Origin: Achromobacter sp. MFA1 R4
GTDB lineage: Bacteria; Pseudomonadota; Gammaproteobacteria; Burkholderiales; Burkholderiaceae_B
Length of the DNA: 64,000 bases
Reading direction: 5' to 3'
Assembly (NCBI RefSeq): GCF_900156745.1
Contig: NZ_LT707065.1
Span: 3,224,001 to 3,288,000, forward strand
Within the stretch, counting starts at the first letter, position 1; each line of letters begins with the position of its first letter. Shown piece by piece: positions 51,528 through 59,050 of the stretch. The notes under the pieces are model-generated. The model searched no databases. It worked only from the letters and a program-made list of their open reading frames with translations, and was not told the DNA's origin. The position numbers and the translations under genes are program-made.

Positions 51528-51701
51528 TCAATGCACCGTGGCGCCTTCGCGCCCATCGGTCGCCCACGTCATGCGGTCGCGCTCGGCAAGCAGGGCTTCG
51601 AACACATCAAGCACGGCCTGTTCGCTGGGCTCCGTGAAGGTTCGGCGGGCGATCTGCTCGGCGTGCCGCAGCAGCTTTTCGGTTTCGGTCAGTTTTTCCA
51701 T
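51528..51701 (-). CDS. Small antisense gene between the Cro-like and CII-like genes (57 aa)
   Basis: The minus-strand frame MEKLTETEKLLRHAEQIARRTFTEPSEQAVLDVFEALLAERDRMTWATDGREGATVH has the Glu/Leu/Arg composition and amphipathic helices of a real protein. The plus-strand frame across the same bases (51519-51770) translates to the Phe/His/Gly-rich residues typical of a complement. No strong ribosome site precedes the ATG at 51701. Similar helical proteins of unknown role are common in prophages. Confidence 0.5.
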   Translation of the reverse strand: MEKLTETEKLLRHAEQIARRTFTEPSEQAVLDVFEALLAERDRMTWATDGREGATVH

Positions 51702-51766
51702 GCCGCCATGTTGCGCGGCCCCGCGTGCATCAGCACGCAGCTCTTTTTGAACAAGGATGTTTCACC

Positions 51767-52075
51767 ATGAACGCGCCTGCACCGGTGCAATTCCAGATGC
51801 AAAAGCCCTCGATGGAGCGCGCCTTTCGTCAGGCGTTGACCGATCCGAGCGTGCGAGCAGCTGTGCGTGACCGTCTCGGCTGGGATGACTCCCAGGTGAG
51901 CCGCTTTCTATCGGGCCAGATGGGCCTGACGATCGACAAGATCGATGCCGCGATCGAATGCCTGTCCATGGTGATAACGACGCGCAAGTACCTGGACTTC
52001 CTGGCCTATGGCGCGCAGGTGGGCACGGCCTGCTACTGCGTGCGCGCTGGCATGGGCGAATGCGGGCGGCCCTGA
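51767..52075 (+). CDS. CII-like phage regulator
   Basis: The 102-residue product contains MERAFRQALTDPSVRAAVRDRLGWDDSQVSRFLSGQMGLTIDKIDAAIECLSMVITTRKYLDFLAYGAQVG, a helix-turn-helix of CII type (compare the DKSQISRW segment of lambda CII), and a Cys-containing tail (ACYCVRAGMGEC). In lambda, CII activates repressor establishment. AAGGA lies eight bases before the ATG. Its place after the Cro-like gene supports the call. Confidence 0.72.
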   Translation: MNAPAPVQFQMQKPSMERAFRQALTDPSVRAAVRDRLGWDDSQVSRFLSGQMGLTIDKIDAAIECLSMVITTRKYLDFLAYGAQVGTACYCVRAGMGECGRP

Positions 52076-52077
52076 AG

Positions 52078-52314
52078 ATGAGAGCCGCCAACCCGCAAGC
52101 GAAGGGCGGCCGCATTGCCCGCCTGGCCGGGAGCCTGTGCCGCAATCCTGAGTTCCTGGCCTTCTGCAGCGCCCGCAATCCGGACGAAGCCGCCGACTAC
52201 ATCCGGCGCGTGTGCCACGTTGAATCGCGCGCCGAGCTGGACCACGACCCGCAAGCGTGCCACCTCTTTCACGAGCTGGTGCGCAAGCCGTTTGCCTATA
52301 GGACGGCCGCATGA
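52078..52314 (+). CDS. Phage protein of unknown function (78 aa)
   Basis: A basic N-terminus and a Cys-containing helical body: MRAANPQAKGGRIARLAGSLCRNPEFLAFCSARNPDEAADYIRRVCHVESRAELDHDPQACHLFHELVRKPF. Proteins like this stand before replication genes in several phages; role unknown. It starts two bases after the CII-like stop and overlaps the next gene by four. Confidence 0.65.
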   Translation: MRAANPQAKGGRIARLAGSLCRNPEFLAFCSARNPDEAADYIRRVCHVESRAELDHDPQACHLFHELVRKPFAYRTAA

Positions 52315-53285
52315 ATTACTACCCGCACCACATCGGGGACTACCTGAAGGACACGGCGCACCTTACGATGATTGAGGACGGCGCCTACCGTCGGCTGATC
52401 GACCTGTACTACCTGCACGAGCAGCCGTTGCCCGTCGAAAAGCGCCAGGTGTACCGCCTCGCCCGAGCATCGAGCCCGGCCGAAAAGAAGGCGATCGACA
52501 CGATCCTGGACGAGTATTTCAGCCCCGGAGAAGACGGCTGGATGCACCGCCGCTGCGAGGAAGAACTGAGCCGCAGCCGTGGCAAGACCGAGGGCGGAGA
52601 CACCAAACGCGAGAACGAAAAGGAGCGCCAGCGCCGCCACCGGCAACGCCGCGCCGACCTGTTCGAAGCCCTGCGCGGTCACGGAATCACGCCGGCCTGG
52701 GACACGGCAACGGCAGAGTTACAGGAAGAACTGTCACGCGTAGAAAGCAAGGCCGGTCACGCACCTGTCACGCCACCTGTCACGCGTGACGCAACGGCTA
52801 TCCATAAGCCAATAACCAATAACCAAGAACCAATAGGGGGGGAGCCCCCATCATCTCCACCAGGATCGCGTGACAGGTCCGGGGCAGAACCCGGCGAATA
52901 CCTGACCACCCCGACGCCCTACGGCGCCATGGCCAAGCTGCTGCGGGCCCAGGGTCTCGCCGATGCCAACCCCGGCAACCCGGTCCTGCGTGCCTGGGTC
53001 GACAAAGGCCTGACCGCCGACGAAGCGATGGCCGGCTTGGAAGCCGCCCGCACATCGAAGACCGCGCCCAGCCCGATGACCTGGCCGTATCTCGCCCGGG
53101 TCCTGGAGACGCAACGCGAACGCGCTGCGCAAGGCGTACCGGAACGATCCGAACGTCCGGCCACCACCACCGAACGCCGCGCCGCTTGGAACGCCGAGCT
53201 GCAAGCCGTGATCGGCCAAGCCGACAACCGCCAACCCCGAGAAATCGACATGGGAGTCATCGATGCAACTGGCACACACGACTGA
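52311..53285 (+). CDS. YdaU/DUF1376-family replication protein
   Basis: The 324-residue protein opens MNYYPHHIGDYLKDTAHLTMIEDGAYRRLIDLYYLHEQPLP, the DUF1376 signature found at the start of phage replication-initiator proteins. A charged linker (ENEKERQRRHRQRR) and a low-complexity middle lead to a C-terminal domain (AMAKLLRAQGLADANPGNPVLRAWVDKGLTADEAMAGLEAAR...SPMTWPYLARVL) resembling helicase-loader ends. It likely acts at the phage origin. No iteron array was recognised in the gene. It overlaps neighbours on both sides. Confidence 0.85.
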   Translation: MNYYPHHIGDYLKDTAHLTMIEDGAYRRLIDLYYLHEQPLPVEKRQVYRLARASSPAEKKAIDTILDEYFSPGEDGWMHRRCEEELSRSRGKTEGGDTKRENEKERQRRHRQRRADLFEALRGHGITPAWDTATAELQEELSRVESKAGHAPVTPPVTRDATAIHKPITNNQEPIGGEPPSSPPGSRDRSGAEPGEYLTTPTPYGAMAKLLRAQGLADANPGNPVLRAWVDKGLTADEAMAGLEAARTSKTAPSPMTWPYLARVLETQRERAAQGVPERSERPATTTERRAAWNAELQAVIGQADNRQPREIDMGVIDATGTHD

Positions 53286-53976
53286 CGCCGCGCGCGTCTT
53301 GCCCGTGGCATGGGCCGCCCGGCTCATCGAGCGCATGCAGGCGCTGTACGGCCTGAAGTTCGCCCAGCAGTGGGACGGCATCGCGCCCGCCAGGCTTGCC
53401 GAGGTCTGGGCCGAGGAAATCGCCGGCTACAGCGCCGAGGAAATCCAGCGCGGGCTGGCATCCTGCCGCGGCCGCACCTTCCCGCCCACGCTGCCCGAGT
53501 TCCTGGGCCTATGCCGCCCGACGCTGAACCCGGAAGCGGCGTATCACGAAGCCGTGGCCGGGATGTCCGCCCGAGCGCGTGGTGAGCCCGGCACATGGAC
53601 CCACCCGGCCGTCTACTGGGCAGCCATGCGGATCAGTCAGCACGACCTGCTGAACCAGGGCTGGCAAGCGATCAAGACCCGCTGGGAGTACGCCCTACGC
53701 GACATCATGGCCCAAGGCCGCTGGGAACCCGTGCCAGCTCCCAGCCTCGCGCTGGTCGCACCGGGCGGCACCGTGGCTACCCGCGAAGAGGCGCAGAGCT
53801 TCCTGCGCGAAATCAAGGAAAAAACCGGCAAGGGACTTCTCGGCCCAATCACCGACCACCGCGCATGGGCGCACCGAATCATCGAGTGCGCCGAGAAGGG
53901 CGGAACCTTCACTCCCACCATCATCCGCATGGCGCAGGCCGCCATCGCCGAACCGACCTACTCGAGGGACGCATGA
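53263..53976 (+). CDS. Phage replication protein P-like
   Basis: A 237-residue protein whose first half (VLPVAWAARLIERMQALYGLKFAQQWDGIAPARLAEVWAEEIAGYSAEEIQRGLASCRGRTFPPTLPEFLGLCRP) resembles lambda P and related helicase-loading proteins. P proteins deliver the host DnaB helicase to the initiator. The gene follows the DUF1376 initiator-like gene, starts inside it and has GGGAG upstream. Confidence 0.78.
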   Translation: MQLAHTTDAARVLPVAWAARLIERMQALYGLKFAQQWDGIAPARLAEVWAEEIAGYSAEEIQRGLASCRGRTFPPTLPEFLGLCRPTLNPEAAYHEAVAGMSARARGEPGTWTHPAVYWAAMRISQHDLLNQGWQAIKTRWEYALRDIMAQGRWEPVPAPSLALVAPGGTVATREEAQSFLREIKEKTGKGLLGPITDHRAWAHRIIECAEKGGTFTPTIIRMAQAAIAEPTYSRDA

Positions 53977-54596
53977 ACGACACGATCCTTTCCCAGCCCG
54001 ACCTGGAAGCCTACGAGCCGTTCGCGGGCACCGCTCTGTCGCCCACCGTCGCGCGCGCGCACGTTTCGCCGCCCCTCGGGCTGGACGTGGCGCAGGCCGG
54101 CCTGTTCGCCCCTGAGACGCCCGCCGCGTCGGTCAACGTCTGCATCCTGGCGCTGGACCTGGGCACGAAGACGGGCTACGCGGTGCGCAAGCGCGACGGC
54201 AAGGTCGTGCACGGCACGCAGAGCTTTGCGCCGCGCAAGTCGTGGACGGACGGCCAACGGTGGCTGCGCTTCCAGTCTTGGCTGGCCGAGGTGCTGGATC
54301 TGCACCACGTCCAGCGCATCGCCTACGAACACGTCAGCTTTCACGCCGGCGTCCGGGATGCCCACTGCTACGGCGCCTTCCGCGCGCTGGTGGAAATGGC
54401 CGCCGATCGCCGCAACATCGAGCTTGTCGGAACGAACGTCCAGACGGTAAAACGCCACTGGACGGGGAAGGGTGGGGCGGACAAGGCCGCCATGGTCGCC
54501 CAGGCCCGCGCCCGTGGCTTCCGTCCCGAAACCGACAACGACGCCGACGCCCTCGCCGTGCTGGACTGGGCAGTCGCACAGGAGCGTGCAGCATGA
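53973..54596 (+). CDS. RuvC-like Holliday junction resolvase
   Basis: The 207-residue product has the RNase H-fold resolvase core: Asp62 in CILALDLGTKTGYAVR, Glu119 in RIAYEHVSFH and the acidic end TDNDADALAVLDWA (residues 187-200). An N-terminal extension of about 55 residues precedes the fold. It should cut branched DNA produced by replication and by Bet/YqaJ recombination before packaging. It overlaps neighbours by four bases each. Confidence 0.87.
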   Translation: MNDTILSQPDLEAYEPFAGTALSPTVARAHVSPPLGLDVAQAGLFAPETPAASVNVCILALDLGTKTGYAVRKRDGKVVHGTQSFAPRKSWTDGQRWLRFQSWLAEVLDLHHVQRIAYEHVSFHAGVRDAHCYGAFRALVEMAADRRNIELVGTNVQTVKRHWTGKGGADKAAMVAQARARGFRPETDNDADALAVLDWAVAQERAA

Positions 54597-54727
54597 CCTG
54601 GTGGCAGATCACCCTGGCCGTTCTGGCTTTCATCGCCCTGTGCGCGTTCCTGGCGATCTGGGCGAAGGCAGCGGCATACCGGCGCGAAGCCGAAGAGTAC
54701 GGAGACGACGATGCCCAGAACTCCTGA
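54593..54727 (+). CDS. Small single-helix membrane protein (44 aa)
   Basis: MTWWQITLAVLAFIALCAFLAIWAKAAAYRREAEEYGDDDAQNS: one membrane helix (about residues 5-26) and an acidic tail. Its ATG overlaps the resolvase stop by four bases, and it overlaps the next gene, which supports translation. Function unknown. Confidence 0.58.
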   Translation: MTWWQITLAVLAFIALCAFLAIWAKAAAYRREAEEYGDDDAQNS

Positions 54728-55082
54728 CGAAATCATCGCGGCCAGCAAAGCGCGCACTCAGGCCGCGACGAAGCTGCGCCGCATGGGCTACCGCTTCGCC
54801 AAGAAGGCCGCGACCGAGGCCGAAGCCGTGGCCGCCATCCACCGCATCACCGGCTGGCCGCTGCCCGAGCGCGGCGCGAGCATCGAATACCTGCAGCGCT
54901 TCGCCAGCATGCCCGAGGGCGTGCCCGCGCCCAGCCGTGAGCGCAAGCCGCTGCACGCCGAGCCATACCGCCTGGACCGGTGGCTGCGCGCCGCGGCTGC
55001 CCGTGCCGCCCAGGCCCAGCGGCCCCTGGTGCACGCCGTCAGCACGGTGGACAACTGGCGCCGCCTGGAGGTCGACGCATGA
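54711..55082 (+). CDS. Phage protein of unknown function (123 aa)
   Basis: A basic helical protein (MPRTPDEIIAASKARTQAATKLRRMGYRFAKKAATEAEAVAAIHRITGWPLPERGASIEYLQRFASMPEGVP...). It is neither an endonuclease nor a terminase by visible motifs. It starts inside the 44-aa gene and overlaps the next by four bases. Confidence 0.62.
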   Translation: MPRTPDEIIAASKARTQAATKLRRMGYRFAKKAATEAEAVAAIHRITGWPLPERGASIEYLQRFASMPEGVPAPSRERKPLHAEPYRLDRWLRAAAARAAQAQRPLVHAVSTVDNWRRLEVDA

Positions 55083-55348
55083 CGCCCATCACGCCCGCCC
55101 CGCCCATCGACTGGAACCGCGTGTTCCTGACCCTGCGCAGCGAGGGCTACACGCTGCACGACGTGGCCGCCTACACCCGGATCCCCAGGGGCACGATGAT
55201 GGGGTGGATGCAGGGCGCCGAGCCCCGCCACCAGGACGGCGAGACGATCATCAAGTTCTGGACCGAGGCCACCCAGCAGCCCCGCGAAGCGCTGCCGGAG
55301 CGTAGCCCGGTGGCTTTTGCCAGCCGCTTGGCCGAGGCCAGAACTTAA
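55079..55348 (+). CDS. Phage protein with possible helix-turn-helix (89 aa)
   Basis: The product MTPITPAPPIDWNRVFLTLRSEGYTLHDVAAYTRIPRGTMMGWMQGAEPRHQDGETIIKFWTEATQQPREALP contains FLTLRSEGYTLHDVAAYTRIPRGTMMGWMQG, a likely helix-turn-helix. It is the last gene before the head module, a position used by late regulators or small terminase subunits; I cannot decide which. The start overlaps the previous stop. Confidence 0.65.
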   Translation: MTPITPAPPIDWNRVFLTLRSEGYTLHDVAAYTRIPRGTMMGWMQGAEPRHQDGETIIKFWTEATQQPREALPERSPVAFASRLAEART

Positions 55349-55365
55349 AAAGTCGGGATTCCGAC
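55347..55365 (-). repeat. 19-base hairpin repeat, copy 1
   Basis: AAAAAGTCGGGATTCCGAC begins at the end of the 89-aa gene (its first two bases are the end of that gene's stop codon TAA). It contains GTCGG/CCGAC. On the minus strand it reads as a short stem followed by five T residues, a weak leftward terminator shape. An identical copy lies at 58860-58878. Confidence 0.85.
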
Positions 55366-55416
55366 CAGCGCGCAGAACCACAATCGGCTCCGATCTTCCC
55401 CAAGACGGAGCCGAGC

Positions 55417-55728
55417 ATGTCCAAGCGCACCCACAACATTCAAACCCCGGGCGAAGTGCCCACGACCACGCAGGACGACGATTCCAGCGCCACCGGCGCC
55501 ACGCAGCCCGGCGACGATCAAACCCCCGCCGCGGCCACCGCGCCCGCCGAACCCGCCGCTGCCTCGCCGGCACCCAACGACGAGCAGCCCAAGGCCGCGC
55601 CGCGCGGCAAGGCGCCCAAGACGCGCGCCGAGTACGCCACGACGCCCGCCGCCGACATCGACCCCGCCGCGATTACCGCGCCCGTGCTGTCCCGCGACGG
55701 CTGGGTGATCCCGCTGCCCAAGGCCTGA
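55417..55728 (+). CDS. Low-complexity phage protein at the start of the head module (103 aa)
   Basis: An Ala/Pro/Thr-rich 103-residue product (NIQTPGEVPTTTQDDDSSATGATQPGDDQTPAAATAPAEPAAASP...), with a more ordered C-terminus (ITAPVLSRDGWVIPLP). Probably flexible; function unknown. ACGGAG precedes the ATG. Confidence 0.6.
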   Translation: MSKRTHNIQTPGEVPTTTQDDDSSATGATQPGDDQTPAAATAPAEPAAASPAPNDEQPKAAPRGKAPKTRAEYATTPAADIDPAAITAPVLSRDGWVIPLPKA

Positions 55729-55730
55729 TC

Positions 55731-56075
55731 ATGGGCAAGGTCATCAAGAAGGTCGCAAAGGTCGTCAACAAGATCGACCCCATCGGCCGGCAAGTGGACA
55801 AGCAGCTCAACAAGGCCGGCCTGCCAACCGCCAGCGACGTGGGCGACATGCTGGGCGGCGCTGAGCCGGTGGAGTCCACAGCAGGCGCCGGCACGGCCTC
55901 GGCCGAGGAACAGCGCCTGAAGGACGAGCAGGAAGCGGCCGCCCTGGCCAACCGCGCCACCGCCGAGCGTGCCAAGCAGCGACGCGCCGGCAGCCTGCTG
56001 GCGTCTGGCGGGAACGGCGGCAACGCGCAGACGTCATCCGTCCTCGCATACGGCAAACGCACCTTCGGGGAGTAG
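55731..56075 (+). CDS. Phage protein upstream of the portal gene (114 aa)
   Basis: A helical, charged protein: MGKVIKKVAKVVNKIDPIGRQVDKQLNKAGLPTASDVGDMLGG, then a long Glu/Ala/Arg helix (EEQRLKDEQEAAALANRATAERAKQRRAG) and a Gly-rich end. It may be a virion or assembly accessory. It starts two bases after the previous stop and ends six before the portal gene. Confidence 0.62.
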   Translation: MGKVIKKVAKVVNKIDPIGRQVDKQLNKAGLPTASDVGDMLGGAEPVESTAGAGTASAEEQRLKDEQEAAALANRATAERAKQRRAGSLLASGGNGGNAQTSSVLAYGKRTFGE

Positions 56076-56081
56076 CCCACC

Positions 56082-57710
56082 GTGGCAGAAGATCAGCTCG
56101 CGTGCGACATCATCCGCCGTCTTGGCACCCTCAAGGGCCTGCGCGCACCGCACGAAGACATCTGGCGGGAATGCTTCGACCTGTCGTTCCCGATCCGGTC
56201 CCAGGGTTTCAACGGGGACACCGAGGACATCCAGAGCGTGGCGGGCAAGCGGGCCCGCCTGTTCGATTCCACGTCCACCGACGCGGGCCGCATCCTGGCG
56301 TCCGGCATCCAGAGCGGCATGACCCCGGCGAACTCGCGCTGGTTCGGCATGACGGTCTGGGATGAGACGGACGAGGAACGCCGCTGGCTGGACGAGTCGG
56401 CCGAGCGGCTGTGGGAAAGCATTCACGCCAGCAACTTCGACGCGGACGCCTTCGAATCCCAGCTGGACATCGTGGGCGCCGGCTGGTTCGTCCTGTTCAT
56501 CGACAACCAGAAGGACGACGACGGGTCGGTGACAGGCCTGCGCTTCGAGCAATGGCCTATCTCCGGCTGTTACTGCGCGGCGTCCAAGCCTGGCGGCGAA
56601 ATCGACACGATCTACCGCCCGTACCAGCTGACCGTCGAGCAGTGCGTGAGCGAATTCGGCCTGGCCAAGGCCAGCGAGAAGGTGCGCCGGCTATACATCG
56701 AGGGCAAGTACGACGAGATGATCAACATCGTGCACGCCATCTACCCGCGCCGCGTGTCGGTGGTCAATGCCAAGCGCGCCAAGAACCTGCCCTATGCGTC
56801 CGTGCACGTCGACTGCGACGACAAGGCGGTGCTGCGCGAATCCGGCTACCACGAAAAGCCCTTCGCGGCGCCGCGCTGGACGGTCATCCCGAAGTCGGTC
56901 TACGCGGTCGGCCCCATGTTCGACGCGCTGCCCGATATCAGAACGCTCAACCAGATGAGCCAAACCGAGCTGATCAATGGCGACCTGGCCACGGCCGGCA
57001 TGTGGATCGCCGAGGACGACGGCGTGTTGAACCCGCGCACGGTCAAGGTCGGCCCGCGCAAGATCATCGTGGCGAACAGCGTGGATTCGATGAAGGAACT
57101 GAAATCCGGCTCGGACTTCAGCTACTCGTTCACGAAGCGCGCCGAGCTGACCGCCGCAATCCGCAAGCTCCTGATGGCCGACCAGCTGCAGCCGCAGGAC
57201 GGCCCCGCCATGACCGCGACCGAGGTGCATGTCCGCGTGCAGCTCATTCGCCAACTGCTGGGGCCCGTCTACGGCCGCCTGCAAGCCGAATACCTCAAGC
57301 CGCTGATCCAGCGCTGCTTCGGCCTGGCCTTCCGCGCCGGCCTGTTCGATACGCCGCCCGAGTCCCTGGGTGGCCGCACCTACACGATCACCTACATGTC
57401 GCCCATGGCCAAGAGCCAGAAGCTGGAAGAGGTGAGCGCGACGGAAAGCACCCTGGCATCGGTCGCCGCCGTAGCCGAGGCAAAGCAGGACCCGTCCGTC
57501 TGGGACAACATCAATTCCGACGAGGCCGTGCGCGTCATCGTGGAAGGCCGCGGCGCTCCGGCCAAGATCGGCAACACCGCCGAGGAAGTAGCGGCCATCC
57601 GCCAGCGCCGCGCCGAACAGCAGGCCGCAGAGCAGCAGCAGGCCCAGCAGCAACAGATTGCCCAGGTGGCCGGCGAGGCTGCTGCAACCCGCATGGCCGA
57701 GGCAGCATGA
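56082..57710 (+). CDS. Portal (head-to-tail connector) protein
   Basis: A 542-residue portal of the short-tailed phage type. Typical parts are the N-terminal APHEDIWRECFDLSFPIRSQGF, RARLFDSTSTDAGRILASGIQSGMTPANSRWFGM, the central wing and clip regions, and AMTATEVHVRVQLIRQLLGPVYGRLQAEYLKPLIQRCFGLAFRAGL. A Gln/Ala-rich coil (AEQQAAEQQQAQQQQIAQVAGEAAATRMAEAA) ends it. Twelve copies form the channel for DNA entry and exit. It resembles the collar/connector family of T7-like phages and BPP-1. The stop overlaps the next gene by four bases. Confidence 0.92.
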   Translation: MAEDQLACDIIRRLGTLKGLRAPHEDIWRECFDLSFPIRSQGFNGDTEDIQSVAGKRARLFDSTSTDAGRILASGIQSGMTPANSRWFGMTVWDETDEERRWLDESAERLWESIHASNFDADAFESQLDIVGAGWFVLFIDNQKDDDGSVTGLRFEQWPISGCYCAASKPGGEIDTIYRPYQLTVEQCVSEFGLAKASEKVRRLYIEGKYDEMINIVHAIYPRRVSVVNAKRAKNLPYASVHVDCDDKAVLRESGYHEKPFAAPRWTVIPKSVYAVGPMFDALPDIRTLNQMSQTELINGDLATAGMWIAEDDGVLNPRTVKVGPRKIIVANSVDSMKELKSGSDFSYSFTKRAELTAAIRKLLMADQLQPQDGPAMTATEVHVRVQLIRQLLGPVYGRLQAEYLKPLIQRCFGLAFRAGLFDTPPESLGGRTYTITYMSPMAKSQKLEEVSATESTLASVAAVAEAKQDPSVWDNINSDEAVRVIVEGRGAPAKIGNTAEEVAAIRQRRAEQQAAEQQQAQQQQIAQVAGEAAATRMAEAA

Positions 57711-57943
57711 GCGAAATCACCCCCGCCCTCTACAAGGCGATCTTCGAAGACGACCGGCGCGGTGCCGCCATCCTGGAAGACCTGATCCAGCGATTCGCGC
57801 GGCCCGCCGTCACCACGGGCGGCATCGACGCCATCCTGAAGACCTACCAGCGCGACGGTATGCGCAGCGTGGTCGAGCACATCACGAACCAGATCAACCG
57901 GGCTAACGGCGTCCCGGACCCGAACGCCGACCAAGGAGAGTGA
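57707..57943 (+). CDS. Small head-module protein, Bbp19-like
   Basis: A 78-residue helical product: MSEITPALYKAIFEDDRRGAAILEDLIQRFARPAVTTGGIDAILKTYQRDGMRSVVEHITNQINRANGVPDP. Size, position after the portal and the end (VVEHITNQINRANG) agree with the Bbp19 family named from phage BPP-1. Function unknown. Confidence 0.62.
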   Translation: MSEITPALYKAIFEDDRRGAAILEDLIQRFARPAVTTGGIDAILKTYQRDGMRSVVEHITNQINRANGVPDPNADQGE

Positions 57944-57946
57944 CCA

Positions 57947-58849
57947 ATGTGGAAAAAGCGCTTCCCCCTCATGAACGAAGCGGGCGCCGCGGACGCTGGT
58001 GGCAGCGGTGGTGGCGATCCCGGGGCCGGTGGCTCCGCCGTCAATGACCAGCCCCCCGTCGGCGATGCAGCCCCCGCCAGCACCACCCCGCCGGCCGAAG
58101 CCGCACCTGCAGCGCAACCGACGAACCTGCTGAAGCAGGGCGTTGAAGAACCCGCGGCCACCGAATTCATCCCCGAGAAATACCGCGTCACGAAGGAAGA
58201 CGGCACGCTGGATATCGAGGCTTCCGCCCGCAAGCTGGCCGAGGCCCATGGCAGCCTGGAAAAGCGACTGGGCAGCGGCGATGCGCCGCCCAAGGCCCAC
58301 ACCGATTACGCGATCACGCCGCCCGATGACTTCAAGGACATCGACTTCACCGACGACGCGGAGATGCAGGAGTTCTTGAGCGAAGCCCACAAGGCCGGGT
58401 ACAGCCAGAAGCAGATCGACGTCGCGCTGGCCAGCTACTTCAAGATGGCCCCGTTGCTGGCTGGCGCTGGCGCTGAAGCCACCGCCGAAGCCGCTGAAAC
58501 GGCGCTCAAGCAGGTCTGGACCACCGACGCCGACTTCAAGCGCAATGCCGGCCTGGCGCACGTCGCCACCGCCGCGGCCGCTGAGAAAGCCGGAATCTCG
58601 ATGGACCAGGCTTACGCCGAGCTGGGCAACAACCCGACCTTCCTGCGCTTGATGGCGGCCCTGGGTCCCGAGTTCCAGGAAGACAGCACGCCTGGCGCGG
58701 CCAGCTTCAAGGCGGTCACGGAAGACGACATCCGCACCATGGAAATGTCCGAGGCCTACCGCGATCCGAAGCACAAGGACCATGAGCGCGTCAGCGCCAC
58801 GGTCAAGAAGTTCTACGACCGACGCTACGGCACCGAAGCCGCCGCGTAG
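57947..58849 (+). CDS. Capsid scaffolding protein
   Basis: A 300-residue acidic protein: a Gly/Ala/Pro-rich flexible start, then EFIPEKYRVTKEDGTLDIEASARKLAEAHGSLEKRLGSGDAPPKAHTDYAI, and a long helical remainder ending FYDRRYGTEAAA. The layout is that of podovirus scaffolds (T7 gp9-like), lying between portal and capsid genes as usual. AAGGAGAG precedes the ATG. It would guide procapsid assembly and then be released. Confidence 0.82.
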   Translation: MWKKRFPLMNEAGAADAGGSGGGDPGAGGSAVNDQPPVGDAAPASTTPPAEAAPAAQPTNLLKQGVEEPAATEFIPEKYRVTKEDGTLDIEASARKLAEAHGSLEKRLGSGDAPPKAHTDYAITPPDDFKDIDFTDDAEMQEFLSEAHKAGYSQKQIDVALASYFKMAPLLAGAGAEATAEAAETALKQVWTTDADFKRNAGLAHVATAAAAEKAGISMDQAYAELGNNPTFLRLMAALGPEFQEDSTPGAASFKAVTEDDIRTMEMSEAYRDPKHKDHERVSATVKKFYDRRYGTEAAA

Positions 58850-58859
58850 TACACCCCTC

Positions 58860-58878
58860 AAAAAGTCGGGATTCCGAC
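58860..58878 (-). repeat. 19-base hairpin repeat, copy 2
   Basis: An exact copy of the AAAAAGTCGGGATTCCGAC element at 55347-55365, starting 11 bases after the scaffold stop. CCAGCGCG also recurs a short way downstream of both copies. The remaining 170 bases to the capsid gene show several short GC inverted repeats but no clear promoter. Confidence 0.85.
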
Positions 58879-59050
58879 ACCCCCCCAGCGCGACCATTGC
58901 GGGCAATTCACCGGCCCGCACTGGCGCGCGGATACCCGGAAATAGCCCTCCCAGTGGTGCGGTAGCCGGTACCAGTGGGCGAACTCCGGGCCCGTTCGCG
59001 GACACCCCGCAAGGCGAATAGAGCAGATCAATTCACCTTCGGAGCAATCC

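Noticed and set aside
51519..51770. Plus-strand open frame of 83 codons with ATGA overlaps at both ends
   Set aside because: Its translation is rich in Phe, His and Gly and looks like the complement of the helical protein on the minus strand (51528-51701). The overlap with neighbouring starts is attractive but not decisive; kept only as an alternative.
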